In this document: positions 11,601 to 23,545 of the stretch, piece by piece | How positions within the stretch are numbered: position 1 is the first letter of the stretch | Layout: every line of letters starts with the position of its first letter | Assembly (NCBI RefSeq): GCF_034190915.1 | Contig: NW_026947491.1 | Span: forward strand, 18,788,101 to 18,852,100 | Source: Cavia porcellus | Lineage: Eukaryota > Chordata > Mammalia > Rodentia > Caviidae | Reading direction: 5' to 3' | DNA length: 64,000 nucleotides | Translations under genes and position numbers: made by a program | Notes under the pieces: generated by a model | Told to the model about the DNA's origin: nothing | Seen by the model: the letters and a program-made list of their open reading frames with translations, nothing else | Database searches by the model: none

Positions 11601-12189
11601 AATATGGTAAATGCAGGAAGTTAAGAAGCGCACACCAGGATATATTGTAGAATATTTTCATTAGCATGTTGAAGGTTTGGGAATGCTTTCCTTGATTGCT
11701 AACTGTTGAAAATAGTTCTTTGATTTACTAACCTTTTCTATCTCTGTCTCAGAAAAGCTTCAATTCAGTTGCCCATTTCTTACTTTGAGGGTATATAATT
11801 TTTCGAGCTCTCCATTCAGTTTATTCTTGATAGTAATTAACTGTCAAAGCAATAGCTGGAGAAAAATTTTGCACAATGTAGTTGAAATGTATCAGAAAAA
11901 CTTAAATATTTCATGGTTCATTTTATGTATAAAAAGAAATATTTAAATAAATTAAAAGGCAGAGATTAAAAAAAAACAAAGATATTTTTCAAGACTAAAT
12001 GGAAACAAGAAATGGAGGAATGTTAGAGGGAATCTGATGAAACAAGAATTAAAGTGTTTTAAGCACATATATAATGGTCTAAAATAAATGCACTGATTAT
12101 ATACTGTAAACACGATTGATGAAAATTAATAAGAAATAAAAAATAAAAAAATAAGATATCAAAATTGTGACAGAGGAAGTAATGGCAGG

Positions 12190-12400
12190 TGAAATTGAGA
12201 AACTCATCAGCAGGCTCCACAGGAAGGCTGGTGCTGTTTCCTTTTAGAAAAGAGCAAACAGATCAGTCACACATGTTTTACCCCAAGGGGAGAACCACAA
12301 TAGAAGATTCCAGGAGTTGGATGGGTAATCATTGTGCTCAGAGATCAGGAGAGCAAAGGCCTACACAGTGTGGGTGACATTCACACAGCATCAGATCCTA
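12190..12400 (+). repeat. Conserved block upstream of V units (copy 1 of 4)
   Basis: This block contains AGCAGGCTCCACAGGAA, a GTTTCCTTTTAGAAAAGAGC stretch and AGATCAGGAGAGCAAAGG. It recurs at about 26,975-27,215, 36,840-37,060 and 54,600-54,810, each time about 500-750 bp upstream of a clan III leader exon. I recognise no coding or RNA function. It may be flanking DNA carried along in the duplications. Confidence 0.6.
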
Positions 12401-12554
12401 TTTGGAGAACATGGCTGCTCATGGCACTCAACATTTCATATGTTTACAAAGCAGACATTATTAATATAAAATCCATGATCCATGCACAGGAATACAAATC
12501 AAACTGTTGAAGTGTTGAAATTAAAATAGAACCCTATTACTTGAGATATCATTT

Positions 12555-12650
12555 TTTTTTTAATTTTTTGTGTCTGGGTTTCAAGTCTAGACCTAGCACC
12601 AGATGCCAGGCAGGCAGGCAGCATGTTCCCAAGCTATATGCCCAGCCCTA
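12555..12650 (-). mobile_element. tRNA-derived (ID-like) SINE, degenerate
   Basis: A T-run at 12,550-12,559 is followed by an antisense tRNA-like body (TGGGTTTCAAGTCTAGACC) and ends in GCCCAGCCCT. The homologous position in the second Y unit, 54,978-55,080, holds the same insertion, so the insertion predates the duplication. Confidence 0.6.
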
Positions 12651-12898
12651 TGAGTTGTTACATTCTGTTGAATGCATCTTTGTAACAAACTTTTCCAGTG
12701 CACTCACATTTACTGTGCACACTGCCTGCTCTGAAGGTCCGACCACAGCACTGTCTATTTAGCAGGAGGCCACTTGAATAAGGCCTCCCTGTGCTGATGA
12801 AATGCAGCCAGCCCTCATCCTGAAGCTCTGCAGAGGAGCTCAGCCCTGGTGCCCATCTGTCCCCACTAAGGTCTCAGGATTGAGCAGAGACAATCATT

Positions 12899-13356
12899 AT
12901 GAATTTGGGGCTGAGTTGTGTTTTCCTCTTTGCACTTCTGAGAGGCAAGTTATTGAAAACAAATGATATGGGATGGGAATTGGACATGTCAGGTATAAAA
13001 AGTGGTCATGTGTGACAGTTTCCTGAGCAAGATGTCCCTGTGTTTGCATGAGTCCAGGTTGAGGTGCAGATGATGAAAACTAGGGCACTTGTCATGCAGC
13101 CTGGGGCATCCCTGAAACTCTCCTGCGCAAATTCAGGATTCACTTTCAATGATTCCTTGATGAACTGGGTCCGCCAGTCTCCAGGAAAGCGGCTGGAGTG
13201 GATCTCTGACATAAGATCGGATAATAGTAAAACATATTACAATGACTCCGTGAAGGACAGATTCATCATAAACCAGGATAACAGCAAGAACACGGCTGTA
13301 TCAGCAGATGAGCAGCCTGAGACCTGAGGACAGGGAAATGTATTACTACAGAGAAG
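12899..13356 (+). pseudogene. IGHV: IGHV clan III (IGHV3-like) pseudogene, Y1
   Basis: The leader exon is open from ATG 12,899 to 12,944 (MNLGLSCVFLFALLR). Its donor is GC rather than GT (GCAAGT at 12,945). The acceptor before the V exon reads TTTGCATG, so the AG is lost, exactly as in the sister gene at 55,332. The V exon reads [20 protein letters not shown], keeps the first cysteine ([10 protein letters not shown]) and the tryptophan ([13 protein letters not shown]). An inserted G in framework 3 near 13,292 shifts the frame, and the second cysteine is replaced (MYYYRE in the restored phase). No heptamer remains; only a nonamer-like GCACAAACC at 13,376-13,384 is left. The upstream octamer is also degraded. 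It cannot be expressed or recombined normally. Confidence 0.85.
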
Positions 13357-13384
13357 AGACATCAATGGATCTCAGGCACAAACC

Positions 13385-14100
13385 TCCTGGCTGAAGCACT
13401 GGGAGCCTGCAGGGGCACTGTGTCCAGCGGAGAAACAGGGCCCAAGGAGAAGGTGCAGGAAAGGCAGCTGGTGAGGAAGGGCTTCCTGGTGGCCTCTGGG
13501 GTTTACTCTCTGCTTTAAAACCCTGTTACCTGAGGAAGCCCCGAAATTTGGAGACTTCAGATGGCTTATGATGTGTCCAACTTCAAGTAAACATTTTTTT
13601 TTTGTTGTTAAATCCAATAGCTTATTTATGTTACATATTTTCCTTCATCTTCTTTGTATGGATTTCACTTGATGGGAAAACAAGACTTGTATCCATATTG
13701 AAAAAAACATTAATTTGTCAGAATTAGATTTCTTTTAAATTATAAATCATCATCATCTAAAAATTCATCTTATTTTTTCCTGGTGATAAGGAGTCCTCTC
13801 ATGTAGAAATAAATGCACCACATTAGGAAATTAAATCTTGACCACCTCTGTATACAGGGTCTGAGAACACACAGCCCTCTCCTCTGCTTGGCATCCTCTG
13901 GAGATCTGGTCCCCAGGATCAGTTCCAGCACAATATGAAAAGAAGAGGAGCAGCCTAACTGGACTCAGGCAGAGTCCCCAGGCTTCTGTGATCTCATTCT
14001 GTCAAAGGGCGATGAGATGAACTTGGACCTGCATCTTTGTTTTGGATCTTAAAAATTAGTGAGTCATAAAATATAGCCTAATTCAGTGTAATATAATCTG
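13385..14100 (+). repeat. V 3' flank of unit Y1
   Basis: This flank is shared with 9,700-10,560, 28,230-28,800 and 55,820-56,520. Landmarks are a GGCTTCCTGGTGGCCTCTGG stretch (13,483) and an ACAGGGTCTGAGAACACACA stretch (13,855). It has no gene of its own. Confidence 0.7.
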
Positions 14101-14110
14101 TATGTCTCTG

Positions 14111-14143
<33 letters not shown>

Positions 14144-14144
14144 G

Positions 14145-14201
<57 letters not shown>
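14101..14201. repeat. (TC)n/(TCTG)n microsatellite
   Basis: A polypyrimidine array of about 100 bp. It is homologous in position to 56,550-56,680 and, less obviously, to the tetranucleotide array at 10,603. Confidence 0.95.
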
Positions 14202-14203
<2 letters not shown>

Positions 14204-15340
14204 GTATGTGTGTATCTCAATTTCCTTTTCTGTTTTCAAGATGTTAAATAATGAGAATATGTAAAGTCAAATACTCCAGCTTCATAAGATTCCTTATTTC
14301 TTTCCTAAATATATTATTATATTTCTGCCTTTACATTTCTTTGTTTTATCTCAGTTAATTCTATAATTATAAGTCACATATATCTTAGTTGTCCTCACAT
14401 AATGCAATATGCCTGCACACCTACTATTATTCTTTTAGTTATGGTCTTTTTAATATTTTTATTATGGTCATCTTTGAAACAGGAGCATATGCTCTGGAGA
14501 AAAAAAAAAAAAAAAAAACAGATGCCTGTTTCCTGAAGGCAGAGCTGAAGTGAGGTTCTCACACACAGGCCACTGTCCCTCGATGAGGTAATGACCTCGC
14601 AGTCACACTCGTCCTGGGAAGCAGATTCACCTCCACCTCCTCCCCCTGCTCTGCACCTGAGCTGGACCAGCATCATCACTGAGGAGTCCTGGGGTAAAGG
14701 AATTAGAATTCCTTTTCTTCATGTGATGTCCCAGGTGCATCTGTTGTTTCAAAGACAATATGAGGACACCTTCAGAACACATTACCTCCTGAGATGTAGA
14801 CAGATCTCCTGTATTGTAACTTTTGAATTCCCCCCACCACAAAATCCCAGAAATTCTAGGTTTCCTTCAGTTTCCTTCTTCTCTTTTGTTTAAAGAGGAT
14901 GCACTATGGCCTCATAGTAATGGAAAATTTGCAACGTTTTGTTTGCATGACCATAAACTGCAGCAGCGACCCATGCAGTGAGAGGAACAGAAAACACTCA
15001 GATAGGACTGAAACTCAGAGCAACACTGCCAGACTCAGGATGGCCCACTGCATAGACCCAGCTCTCACTCTGGCTCTCCTCTTCTACATCCCATTCTCAC
15101 ATACTAATCACACTGGATGCTGGCAGGACAAATCTACTCAGAATTCGGGGCACTGTGGGGTCTTGATTCTGCAGGAACCATGCAGATGCTGTCGATTCAT
15201 TTGTACCTGATGGCAGGTTTCCTTAGTGAGATTCCTGGCATTTTTACTTCTTTACATGTGCCTGGGTGTAAGATGAAAAAGACTCAGCAGGACATTTTTG
15301 TCCTTAGGCATCTGTCTGATCTGACACTTTGGGAGTCAGT
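14202..15340. other. V-unit spacer, Y1
   Basis: The part from 14,400 to 14,890 matches 56,870-57,365 (a CAGATGCCTGTTTCCTGAAGG stretch and a CACCTCCACCTCCTCCCCCT stretch). A poly-A tract of about 18 bp lies at 14,501-14,518. From about 14,890 to 15,800 this copy has DNA that the second Y unit lacks. Confidence 0.55.
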
Positions 15341-15790
15341 ATTAGGTCATGCTCATGCTAAAGAAAGTTATCAATGGAAAACTGAGAATCGAGAAACAAG
15401 TGAGATTTATTTTAAAAGCTGAAGCCAGCCAGCTGAGGCCATTGGAGCATCATTGCTGCAGGGCTTCAATTCCTTGATTCTCATTCCTTATATAGACCTC
15501 TGTGAGTTCAGAAGGTCAAGGATTACATGGATACCATCTTTTTGCAGCACTATTATTGCTTTGGAATTTTATAAGGATTTTTACATAGTTTGCTAATTGA
15601 CACACAGTTATGTGGGCACTGGACTGCTGGGTAACCTTAGATAAAAATGTTTGCTCCCTTTTTTTGTAGTTTTTATGGCAAAATAAGTGAGAGGAGGAGG
15701 ATTTGGTGGGAATTGGCCAAAGTTCACTCACTGTTTGAAGTCAAAGTATAGCTAAGCATGTGAGGTGTCATTGTTAGTTTATAGAATAAT
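15340..15790 (-). mobile_element. Probable solo LTR (minus strand)
   Basis: Read on the minus strand, a TATATAAGG box (about 15,490-15,498) is followed about 80 bp later by AATAAATCTCACTTG (about 15,397-15,413), an LTR-like arrangement of promoter then polyadenylation signal. The piece lies within a segment present here and absent from the duplicate Y unit at 57.4 kb, which fits an insertion. I could not place its ends or a target duplication. Confidence 0.4.
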
Positions 15791-15837
15791 TAAAGATTTC
15801 AAAACTAAATTTTGTGGGTGTAAGAAGAAAATTACAT

Positions 15838-15872
15838 GCACACATACACACAAACACACACACACACACACC
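15838..15872. repeat. (CA)n microsatellite
   Basis: A dinucleotide CA array with a few interruptions. Confidence 0.9.
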
Positions 15873-15909
15873 CAATAGTGGGCATTATGAATGTCCTTTC
15901 ACCAATATC

Positions 15910-16160
15910 TATCCTGGGGTACCCCCCACTCAAACTGTCCCTCACCTGCCCTCTTACGTGGGTTCCTGTCACAAACTGTCACAAAATGCATCTGGCTGAT
16001 TCCTGGGAAAGCAGGGAATGGGGTACTTGATAGGGAGTTTAGGGTAAATTCCAGATTGCTATGGCTGTATCCTCATCCCTGCTGACACAGTCAAGAACCA
16101 GTTCTGCCTTTAGCTCACTTCTCTGGCCCCAGAGGACATAGCCATGTATTATGTGCAAGG
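15910..16160 (+). pseudogene. IGHV clan II fossil, Y1
   Basis: A framework-1-like patch near 15,930-15,955 (LSLTCPL) is followed by a framework-2 remnant, GKAGNGVL, near 16,003-16,030. The clearest part is framework 3 at 16,081-16,160 (DTVKNQFCL, then APEDIAMYY). The bases encoding the second cysteine are deleted (TATTATGTGCAAGG). A perfect CACAGTG heptamer follows at 16,161-16,167, but the nonamer position reads TTACCTTCA. The related fossil lies at 57,540-57,679. Confidence 0.65.
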
Positions 16161-16199
16161 CACAGTGAGAGGATGTCACTGTGTAAAAAATTACCTTCA

Positions 16200-17700
16200 A
16201 GAACCATGTGATCTTCTATTTATTTGCACATTGTGTCATTCAGCTCCATGGGTCTGGAACATTAGATAAATTAAAAAGGTGATAATTTCATTTTGGATCA
16301 GGATTTCAGATTAGCTTTTCCTTTCCTGCACAGCCCTGATACTTCAGAAATGGCATCATTATATCTCCTATAAAAGCATTTGGTCATTGACCTAAATTCA
16401 TGCCTCTGGACCCCTACTCTTGCAGGTGCCATTATGTCTTTGTAGTGCCATAAATAGGGGACAAAACTTCAAAATGGAATTGTGGATCACTGAAGGCCAG
16501 AATCAGAGCACAAAATAATGCCATACACACAAGTCAGGTGCTTGGCATAAATATAATATAAACAATGCTTTCTAAAAATAAATGAAAATAAAAAAAAACA
16601 AAATTTACAAGAAGCAATAATACAACCATAAAACATAAAATCGCTGTAGATATCCATGAAAAACTGTATAAAGATAATATACAGCCAGGTCTCATGCTAA
16701 TAGAAAATATTCATAGCGTGCTTATGTGAGTGGTAAATTTCTTCTAAGTATTGAGAGAATATTATATATTCTACAAAATAACGCTACAAATACAATGATA
16801 AATGAGTAAAAAGCCTTAACACAGTCTTCAGAAAATCAAAGATAGGAAAGGGAAATAGCTATTGAAAATCAAGTACAAATAAATCATGTACATGATTTAT
16901 CACCAAATCAATTTAACTTAACAAAATTTTTTCACCAAAATATTAAACTTAATATAAAAGATCACATGACAAAAGGCAATTTAAAAGAAGGATGAAAATC
17001 ATAGGGCACTGGGAAAGTGAACAGCTAAGGAGGATAAATGTAATCTCAGTATGTTAATGCATGTTTAAAGATGCAAAATCAAACTCACTAATCTGTATAT
17101 ATGCATCAAACTATAATAACAAATTAAACATGTTTTGCTAACAGCTACCACATGTTACAATGGGTGAAAGAAAAAAAAACAAAATAAAATATTAGGGAGA
17201 ATACTAAGCATCATTGTCTTACTTATTCCTGAGAAAATGTAAGCAGTGTGACAATTCTGAAACCCATCTCACTGGTTCTTTTACAGTAAAAGTGGTCCTT
17301 AGTGTACACTCCCACTGCAGTTCCAGACTGAAGGCAGGTGGCAGGACGACAGTGTTGCAGATAACCTGTAAATTGCTTCCAGTTTAATTTCTTAGTGACA
17401 TATCGCAATGTGACCTCTTTCCTAGGAGTTTAAAGCCTATCTCTGATTTTAGTACACAGTGATCTAGCTCTAGATTTCATATTTTTATTTGCTTTGTAAC
17501 TTCAGTTGTTTGATGGAGTCAAGAAACTTAATTAGTTTGCAACTAGTTCAATTTTGCTGTTCTGTGCTACATCTTGTTTAAAAAATATGAGATCTACCCT
17601 TTCTCATTTAATTACATTTGCAAGATTAGGTGAGCATTTCTTGCAGTAAGTTGAAACTTAAAATGATTAATTACCTATTAACAAATCCAATGAGAAAGTT
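16200..17700 (+). repeat. Spacer of Y unit, first copy
   Basis: An AT-rich stretch matches about 57,720-59,200. One landmark stretch reads CATTTTGGATCAGG (16,290 and 57,817); a second is a run of about 20 bp beginning GAACAGCTAAGGAGG (17,018 and 58,508). I see no gene. Confidence 0.65.
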
Positions 17701-17707
17701 AAATTGA

Positions 17708-17810
17708 AATTCATTTTTTGTGTATTTATTTTTATGGCTCCAGGGACCAAAGCCAGGGCCACACAAAGGAAAGGAAAGCAATCTACCGTTGAGCTACAGC
17801 CCCACCTTTA
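17708..17810 (-). mobile_element. tRNA-derived SINE relic
   Basis: A TTTATTTTTATGGCTCCAGG lead-in and a GAGCTACAGCCCCACC end mark an antisense tRNA-type SINE. The same insertion is at 59,210-59,302 in the second copy, so it predates the duplication. Confidence 0.55.
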
Positions 17811-18139
17811 TGTTTATATATTGTGCTACTGCTAGATGGCAGTGTTCAGCTGTTGCCCCACACAGTCGGGATGCTCAGCCTATGTGTCCACTACAACACA
17901 GTTGGTCCCTGTGCACCCTTTTAATCTATTCATCCTTACTAATGTTGAAATAAGTGTTACCTGCCATCAGGCCACGTGATTATTATTCAATTTTTGGAGG
18001 GCAGGAAAAGGTAAAAAAAAAAAAAAAACACGAAGGTGTGTTATGCAGATAAGTTAATTACCCATGATGAAGGCAATCAGTATGTACAGCAAATATGTGC
18101 CAATAAAATTTTAAAATAAAAAGTAATGTGAATCAACTG

Positions 18140-19010
18140 TAATATGTGGCATTAAGGTCCCTCTTAATGAGAACCTAGGAATAAAAGAGAGTTTCAGGAA
18201 AATGAATACACAGCAGTCCATGAATAGCCAAGGGCAATGACCTGTCCCAGACACAGATGTGGCTCATTATCACAGCAGAGAAGGCATCTTGTGGGATCAC
18301 ACTTTTGGGTTCCTGAGGACTCTTTTGTCTCCAAAGTAGACAAACAGCACTCATGGCATTGGAGATGACATTGGATACTTGTGCTTCCTTGCTGAAGAGG
18401 TCACACCCAGAGTGACCCGTGCATCCAGCATTGGTGCCTCTTTACACTGGAAGTCAGAATGCACAGTCGTCATGCTCAGGGTCTCCCAGTGAGGAGGAAA
18501 AGTGTTGGGCTCTGCTCTCCATCATGACTCATTCAGGAATTCTCAACCCCAATTTCCTGACTCAAAGATGAACTGATAAGGATGTGAGCTCACATAGGAA
18601 TTCTTCAAGGAGATTTAATGAAAGACATTGATAGATTCCATCTCTCTGTGCTGACCCTAGGTAACCCATGAAGCATTTGCTGTGGAGCTCCATAGCAAGG
18701 AATCATGAGGGTCCTTGCTGCTTCATTACTGAAGAGCCTTTCAATGACTAATAGTAAACAAGGACTGGGCCCCTCTGGCTGAGTGAAAGTTATGTGAAGA
18801 CCAGTGCTATCTCCATCACTGAGCTGAGACTCATTCAATAGTGGCAGGCTCTGTGCTCAGTTATGAATGTCAAAGGCATCATTGTTCTTCACCAAGTGGG
18901 AAGTTAACAGCTCCAATGCACCTTGCTACAGAAAAACTGCATCACTAAAAAACTACAATTTATTTAAACAGGTTATAAATGACACTACACTAGTGTAAAT
19001 GCCTATGAAA
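18140..19010 (+). repeat. Repeated spacer module Za, copy 1
   Basis: Landmarks are a TCAGGGTCTCCCAGTGAGGA stretch (18,477), AATTCTTCAAGGAGAT (18,599), CTGACCCTAGGTAACCC (18,650) and GAATCATGAGGGTCCTTGCT (18,699). The module recurs at about 20,140-20,480, 40,540-41,290 and 59,640-60,130 continuing at 63,888-64,000. It usually separates clan III units from clan II fossils. Function unknown. Confidence 0.7.
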
Positions 19011-19715
19011 CTTTGAGATGAAAATAAATGTATCTTAATATAAACCCATGAATATACATTATTATGAATATATTTCACATTCACAGAGAAACGCAATAAG
19101 ATAAGTCTAATAGTCTATAAAATTTATGAGAATTTTTGGACCTGACATATTTTTTCCAAATTCTATGAGGGCTTCAATAACCTGGAATATGGTAATGAGG
19201 GTTTGAATAAATACAGAATGGATAGTGACCATGGATATGAGCCAGGATATGAAAACGGATGTGCATATATACACACAGAATGTAGATTGATTTTTATGTG
19301 TTATGCACATGCTCCTATGCATGTGTGAGGTATGTACCTCAAAGCCCTGTTATCCCTGGGAATTATGTTTTAGTTTTTGTATCTGCAAAGCCATTCTTCA
19401 TCTGAAAGCACACACAGCTCCCTGACAAGCTCTTCCATTACGTGTCCTGTACGGCATAGGAAGATTGGAGCTGCATCAACAGACCCCAGGGACATCACTG
19501 AGTTCTCTGAGGGCTCAGTCTGCATCTTTTACACAGAGTTAGTCCCAAAGATATGCACATTCACTGTCTCCTTGTGATCTTCATGTACAAAAATGCACTA
19601 CACATGCAAGTGCTTTGGGAGCTAAAATGTCAACTCATATTGTACACTGGCTTAACTTCTTTTGTATCTCAATATTTAAGAGGTTCTCAGAAATTTTCAA
19701 AGCTACTCTTCAGAA

Positions 19716-20140
19716 ATGTGGAAAAATGAAGATTCCTTCTCTTTCTGCTGCTGGCTCCCAGATGTGTGCTCTGGAAAATTCACACAGGATGATGTGGAGA
19801 TGCTGCATCTGACCTCAGGACTTGCTGTGTTTTCGCACCTTTCTGTCTCAGGTGCTGCTGCAAGAGATATGATCTGGCCCGGTGAAGCACTCACAGTGCC
19901 CCACTTCCAGCTTCACATTCTCTGGTTTCTCAGTTCTGGTATGCTGCCAAGGCAGCTGGATGTATCAGCCACTAGGAAGGAAACCAAGTGAATGTGTGAA
20001 GATAATTGATAGCAGACACTCAGCTTGCAATTCATCCTTGACAACACTGCATGTTTAAAAACACAAGCAAGAACTGGTTCTATGTGCAACTGACCTCAGT
20101 ATCCATGGAAAATCTATGGGAAACACCCCCGTGCAAGAGA
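19716..20140 (+). pseudogene. IGHV clan II fossil (copy 1 of 3)
   Basis: A leader relic at 19,716-19,763 ends with CTGCTGGCTCCCAGAT, typical of IGHV4-type leaders. A TCTGTCTCAG acceptor precedes the V exon at 19,852. Framework 1 survives as a KHSQ patch followed, after indels, by FTFSGFS near 19,905. Framework 3 shows NTSKNWFYVQLTSVS near 20,057-20,103. Stops and indels are frequent and no recombination signal remains. Copies 2 and 3 lie at 21,406 and 42,196. Confidence 0.6.
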
Positions 20141-20600
20141 GTTTTTTAGCGAGATTCTATCTCTCTGTGCTGATTTTAGGTAATTCATGAATCATTTGCT
20201 GTAAAACTCAGTTATAAGGAATCATTTTGATTCTTGCTGCATCTTACTGAAATGTCTTTCAATGCACCAATAGTAAACAAGTACTGGACTTCTCTGGTTG
20301 AATGATAGTCCTCTAAAGACCAGTGCAGTCCTCATCATAGCTGAAATCTTTTCAATTGCAGGATCTATGCTCTACTCTGAGTTACATGTGCAGCATTGTT
20401 CTCCACAATGTAGGGAGTGGACAGCTCCAGGTTTCTTCAAAGCAATTCACTTTGCTACACAACAAATGTGTCAGTAAATACCTAAGTTTTATTTCATAAT
20501 GGCTAGAAATCATACTACACAGTGTAAGCATCTACTGCGCAGAAAATAAAAAGTCTAAGGAACTTTTAGATATAATAAATGTATCTTTTCAGAAACCCAT
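20140..20600 (+). repeat. Repeated spacer module Za, copy 2
   Basis: The module begins at GATTCTATCTCTCTGTGCTG (20,153) and parallels 18,625 onwards, including the CAATAGTAAACAAG stretch. It is fused directly to the end of the clan II fossil. Confidence 0.65.
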
Positions 20601-21405
20601 CAACATACATATGTTGAATGCATTTCACATGTACAAAGAGAAATACAATCAGATGAGTGTTTAAAAATCTACAAAACTTCTGATAAAATTTAGACAATTT
20701 TTGCCCATTTCAGTGATTAACCATCAGTGTGATATTGGTCTCAAAATCTTGGTTATCAACCATTACTGAATTAGAAAGTGGAGAATGGAGAATTAAACTT
20801 GATTTGAGCAAGGACCCTGAAATGGATGTGAATAGATGCACATAGAAAATCAATTGATGCTATGTGTTACGCACATGCACCTATTCACATGTGCTGTGTA
20901 CCCCTCGCAGTCCTGTTGTCTTTGGAACCTGTGTGATGGCTTTCACATTCCTAGAGTTTTCTTTCAACTGCAGGCACAGCCAATACCCTGACAAGCTCTT
21001 CCCCCACAAATCCTGTCTTGGACTAGGAGGTTTGGGCCTTGAGGAATGGACTCCAGGAACATTACTGAGTTCTTAAAGGGCTTAGTCATCATCCTTCAAC
21101 CAGGGGCAAAGACGAAACTTTGTCCATCCTCTATCTTCTTCTGATCTTCATGTACAACATTACATTGCAGACTCAAATGTTTTGAGCTACCACATAAGAT
21201 CATATTGCACTAGTTTATTTTGTATCTCAATATTTAAAATGCTCTCAGAGATTAAAGTTAGTCTTTGAAAACATAGAATACTGCTTATTCCTTCTCTTTC
21301 TGGTGCAGTCCTCCATTAGTGAGTGAATAAAATTCAGAAAGGATAACATGGAGGTTATACCTCTGATCTCAGGACTCACCCTGTTCTTCCACTGTCCCAT
21401 CTCAG

Positions 21406-21700
21406 CTGCTGCTGCAAGAGACCAGCTGTGTGCCCATGAAGACCTTTCAGTCCCTATCTCTCAGCCTCACTTTCTCTGGTTAACGAAGCTCTGGGACATT
21501 GTGCCAAGAATTGGTTCTTCAGCTGCCAGGCAGGAAACTGAGTGGATGTGGCAGGATAGAAGTGGTGGAGGCACAACTGGTCATTTACCCCTAAAAAGTC
21601 AGCATCTCTAAAGATACAGCCAAGAACCAGTTCTCTGAGTAACTTTCCTCAGTATCCATGGAAAACACTATCACTTAGCACTGTGTAATACATTTTTCTG
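21406..21700 (+). pseudogene. IGHV clan II fossil (copy 2 of 3)
   Basis: The V exon begins after CCCATCTCAG (21,405) with CTGCTGCTGCAAGAGACC, as in copies 1 and 3. Framework 1 reads SLSLTFSG near 21,455-21,480, then a TAA stop. Framework 3 (VSISKDTAKNQFSE) lies near 21,600-21,640 and ends near AGCACTGTGTAATAC. The upstream leader is unrecognisable. It is non-functional. Confidence 0.6.
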
Positions 21701-22092
21701 AGGGTATCAAAGTGTGAGAAAAGGCACAAATCTATGTACAGAGTGGTGAAATGAGCAAGGGGCAAGCAGGATCAGCAGAAGGTGCACAGCATCAAGAAGT
21801 GGGGGCACCAGGAGTCCAGGACCAGGTGTTCTGGATCAGTAGCTCAGGACTAGTAAGGAAAGGTCTAGACCAACACATGGACCTGGGGTTCTGCAGGGTA
21901 CCAGAAGTAACCTTAAGAGGCGGTGCAGAGACAGGCTCTGCCTGAGGGCTTCACAACATTTAGTGTCTGAGTTTCCCGTCTGTCTTAACTTCACAACCAC
22001 TGTGAAGAGCGTGCAATGCACCCTCTCCAGTTCACAGGTGAGGTCTCCGAACTGCACAACATAGGAGGGATTTGGGTGTGGGCACGATATAT

Positions 22093-22104
22093 TTACACCT
22101 ATAT
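22093..22104. repeat. Left target-site duplication of L1
   Basis: TTACACCTATAT is repeated exactly at 23,546-23,557, flanking the L1 insertion. Confidence 0.85.
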
Positions 22105-23545
22105 ATTTTTTTTTATTTAAGAGAAAAAAGAGAAAAACACAAAACAAACCAAAGCGGTGTAAGGGTACACATAATACAGAACTACAAAAAAAACAAAACA
22201 AAACAAAACAAAAAAAACAAAACAAAAAAACATAATAGTAAAAAATCACCTGTTAGTAGATTACATATTATCATCTTGAAAATAGTTCCTCAAATCACAG
22301 TATCAAAGAATACAAGGTGGACATTCAAACAGGTAGACTGCAAACAGCTGTGTTCAATGATCCAAAAACATTGATATAGTCAGCTATTTAACACCCCTAA
22401 ACACACTTGCTGTTATATCCGTTAGAGATATTTTTCTTTTTTTTTCCCTCTCTTTTTTACAACAAAATTTACACATTTTGGATTTTATTACTCCTTAGGT
22501 CTTATTACTTTTTTTGGGGGGGAGAGAATACAGTCAAATATGGCAAAACAAAGCTGTCAGTCAATACCAAGGATAGACATAGCACATGGTGTAGAACAGA
22601 GTACAAGTTTATCAACAATGGTTATCAACGTTGTCCCTTGTTTCCTTAAAAAGAATTGTCTATCTCATTAGATATTATAAAGTTGGACAAAACAGTAGAG
22701 AACAAGACCAATAAAACTTAGGCATTGTAAACATTACAGGACTTCCAAAGAAGACAATAGTCAAACCAGAATGGGTATCTTAGTGAATCTTATTGTCTTC
22801 AAAGTAGTTGCCTATGTGTTCAAACTTGATACTACCATATAGAATGGAACAGAGTCTAATCAGTCAAAACAAGATCATGGGAGTACTATAGGACTTCAAA
22901 ACAAGTTAATAGGAAATCAAAAAGAGTTACTATTTATATATCCTAATTTTTTGAATTTTTTCTTTAATTAAGACAAACATAAGAAATGACTAAATAATTT
23001 TTTTAAAACAATAAGGGGGAGATTGAGATAAAACAGGACATAACAATATAACAATAGAGGTCACAGCATGACTGTTTCAACAACCTAGTACTTCACCACC
23101 ATATAACCTGACTTAATAGTAGTTACCATAGTGTCTTTTTCTGTGAAATATTTGGATAAAACTTCATATACTCTAGCTTCAAATATTTTCAAATCAAGAA
23201 GCCCAGAATAAAGCCTTTCTAATTAATGAGTGAAAACTTTATAAGGCTCCAAGGCCACCTAATGGGGAATCATGATTACCACATATTTTTATACATTTGA
23301 ATCATTACTTACATTAGGGAAACTATTCGGTATTCACACATGCGAGATTGATTTATTTCACTTATGAGTATGGTCTCAAGCTGTGCCCATTTATTGATAA
23401 ATATCTCAATGTGATCCTTCTTTATAGCTGAATAATACTCCATTGTATAGAAATACCACAACTTTTTTATCCATTCCTCAGTTGATGCACACTTGGGTTA
23501 TTTCCAAGATCTGGCGATTACAAATTGTGCTGCTATAAACATAGG
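22105..23545 (-). mobile_element. 5'-truncated LINE-1 with complete 3' tail
   Basis: The insertion lies on the minus strand. Its 5' end (right side, from about 23,545) is the last part of ORF2, with the antisense of the widely conserved L1 stretch around ACAATGGAGTATTATTC near 23,430-23,450. A 3' UTR of about 1.1 kb follows down to a poly-A seen as the T-run at 22,106-22,114. A 12-bp target duplication surrounds it. The homologous V unit near 42,850-42,865 keeps an unoccupied site. The 3' UTR modules are the same as those in the ORF1-only elements at 49.9 and 60.1 kb, which ties these to the L1 family. Confidence 0.85.

Noticed and set aside
14101..14201. Possible CRISPR-like or protein repeat
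   Set aside because: It is a simple TC microsatellite; no unique spacers or direct repeats of CRISPR type occur in this mammalian DNA.
14899..15210. Secreted-type peptide with a hydrophobic patch (LTLALLFYIPF)
   Set aside because: No V-type splice sites or framework follow, and the region is a Y1-specific insertion with LTR-like features; probably chance.
22072..22374. Lys/Asn-rich 100-codon frame
   Set aside because: It lies in the A-rich antisense of the L1 3' UTR and has no domain.
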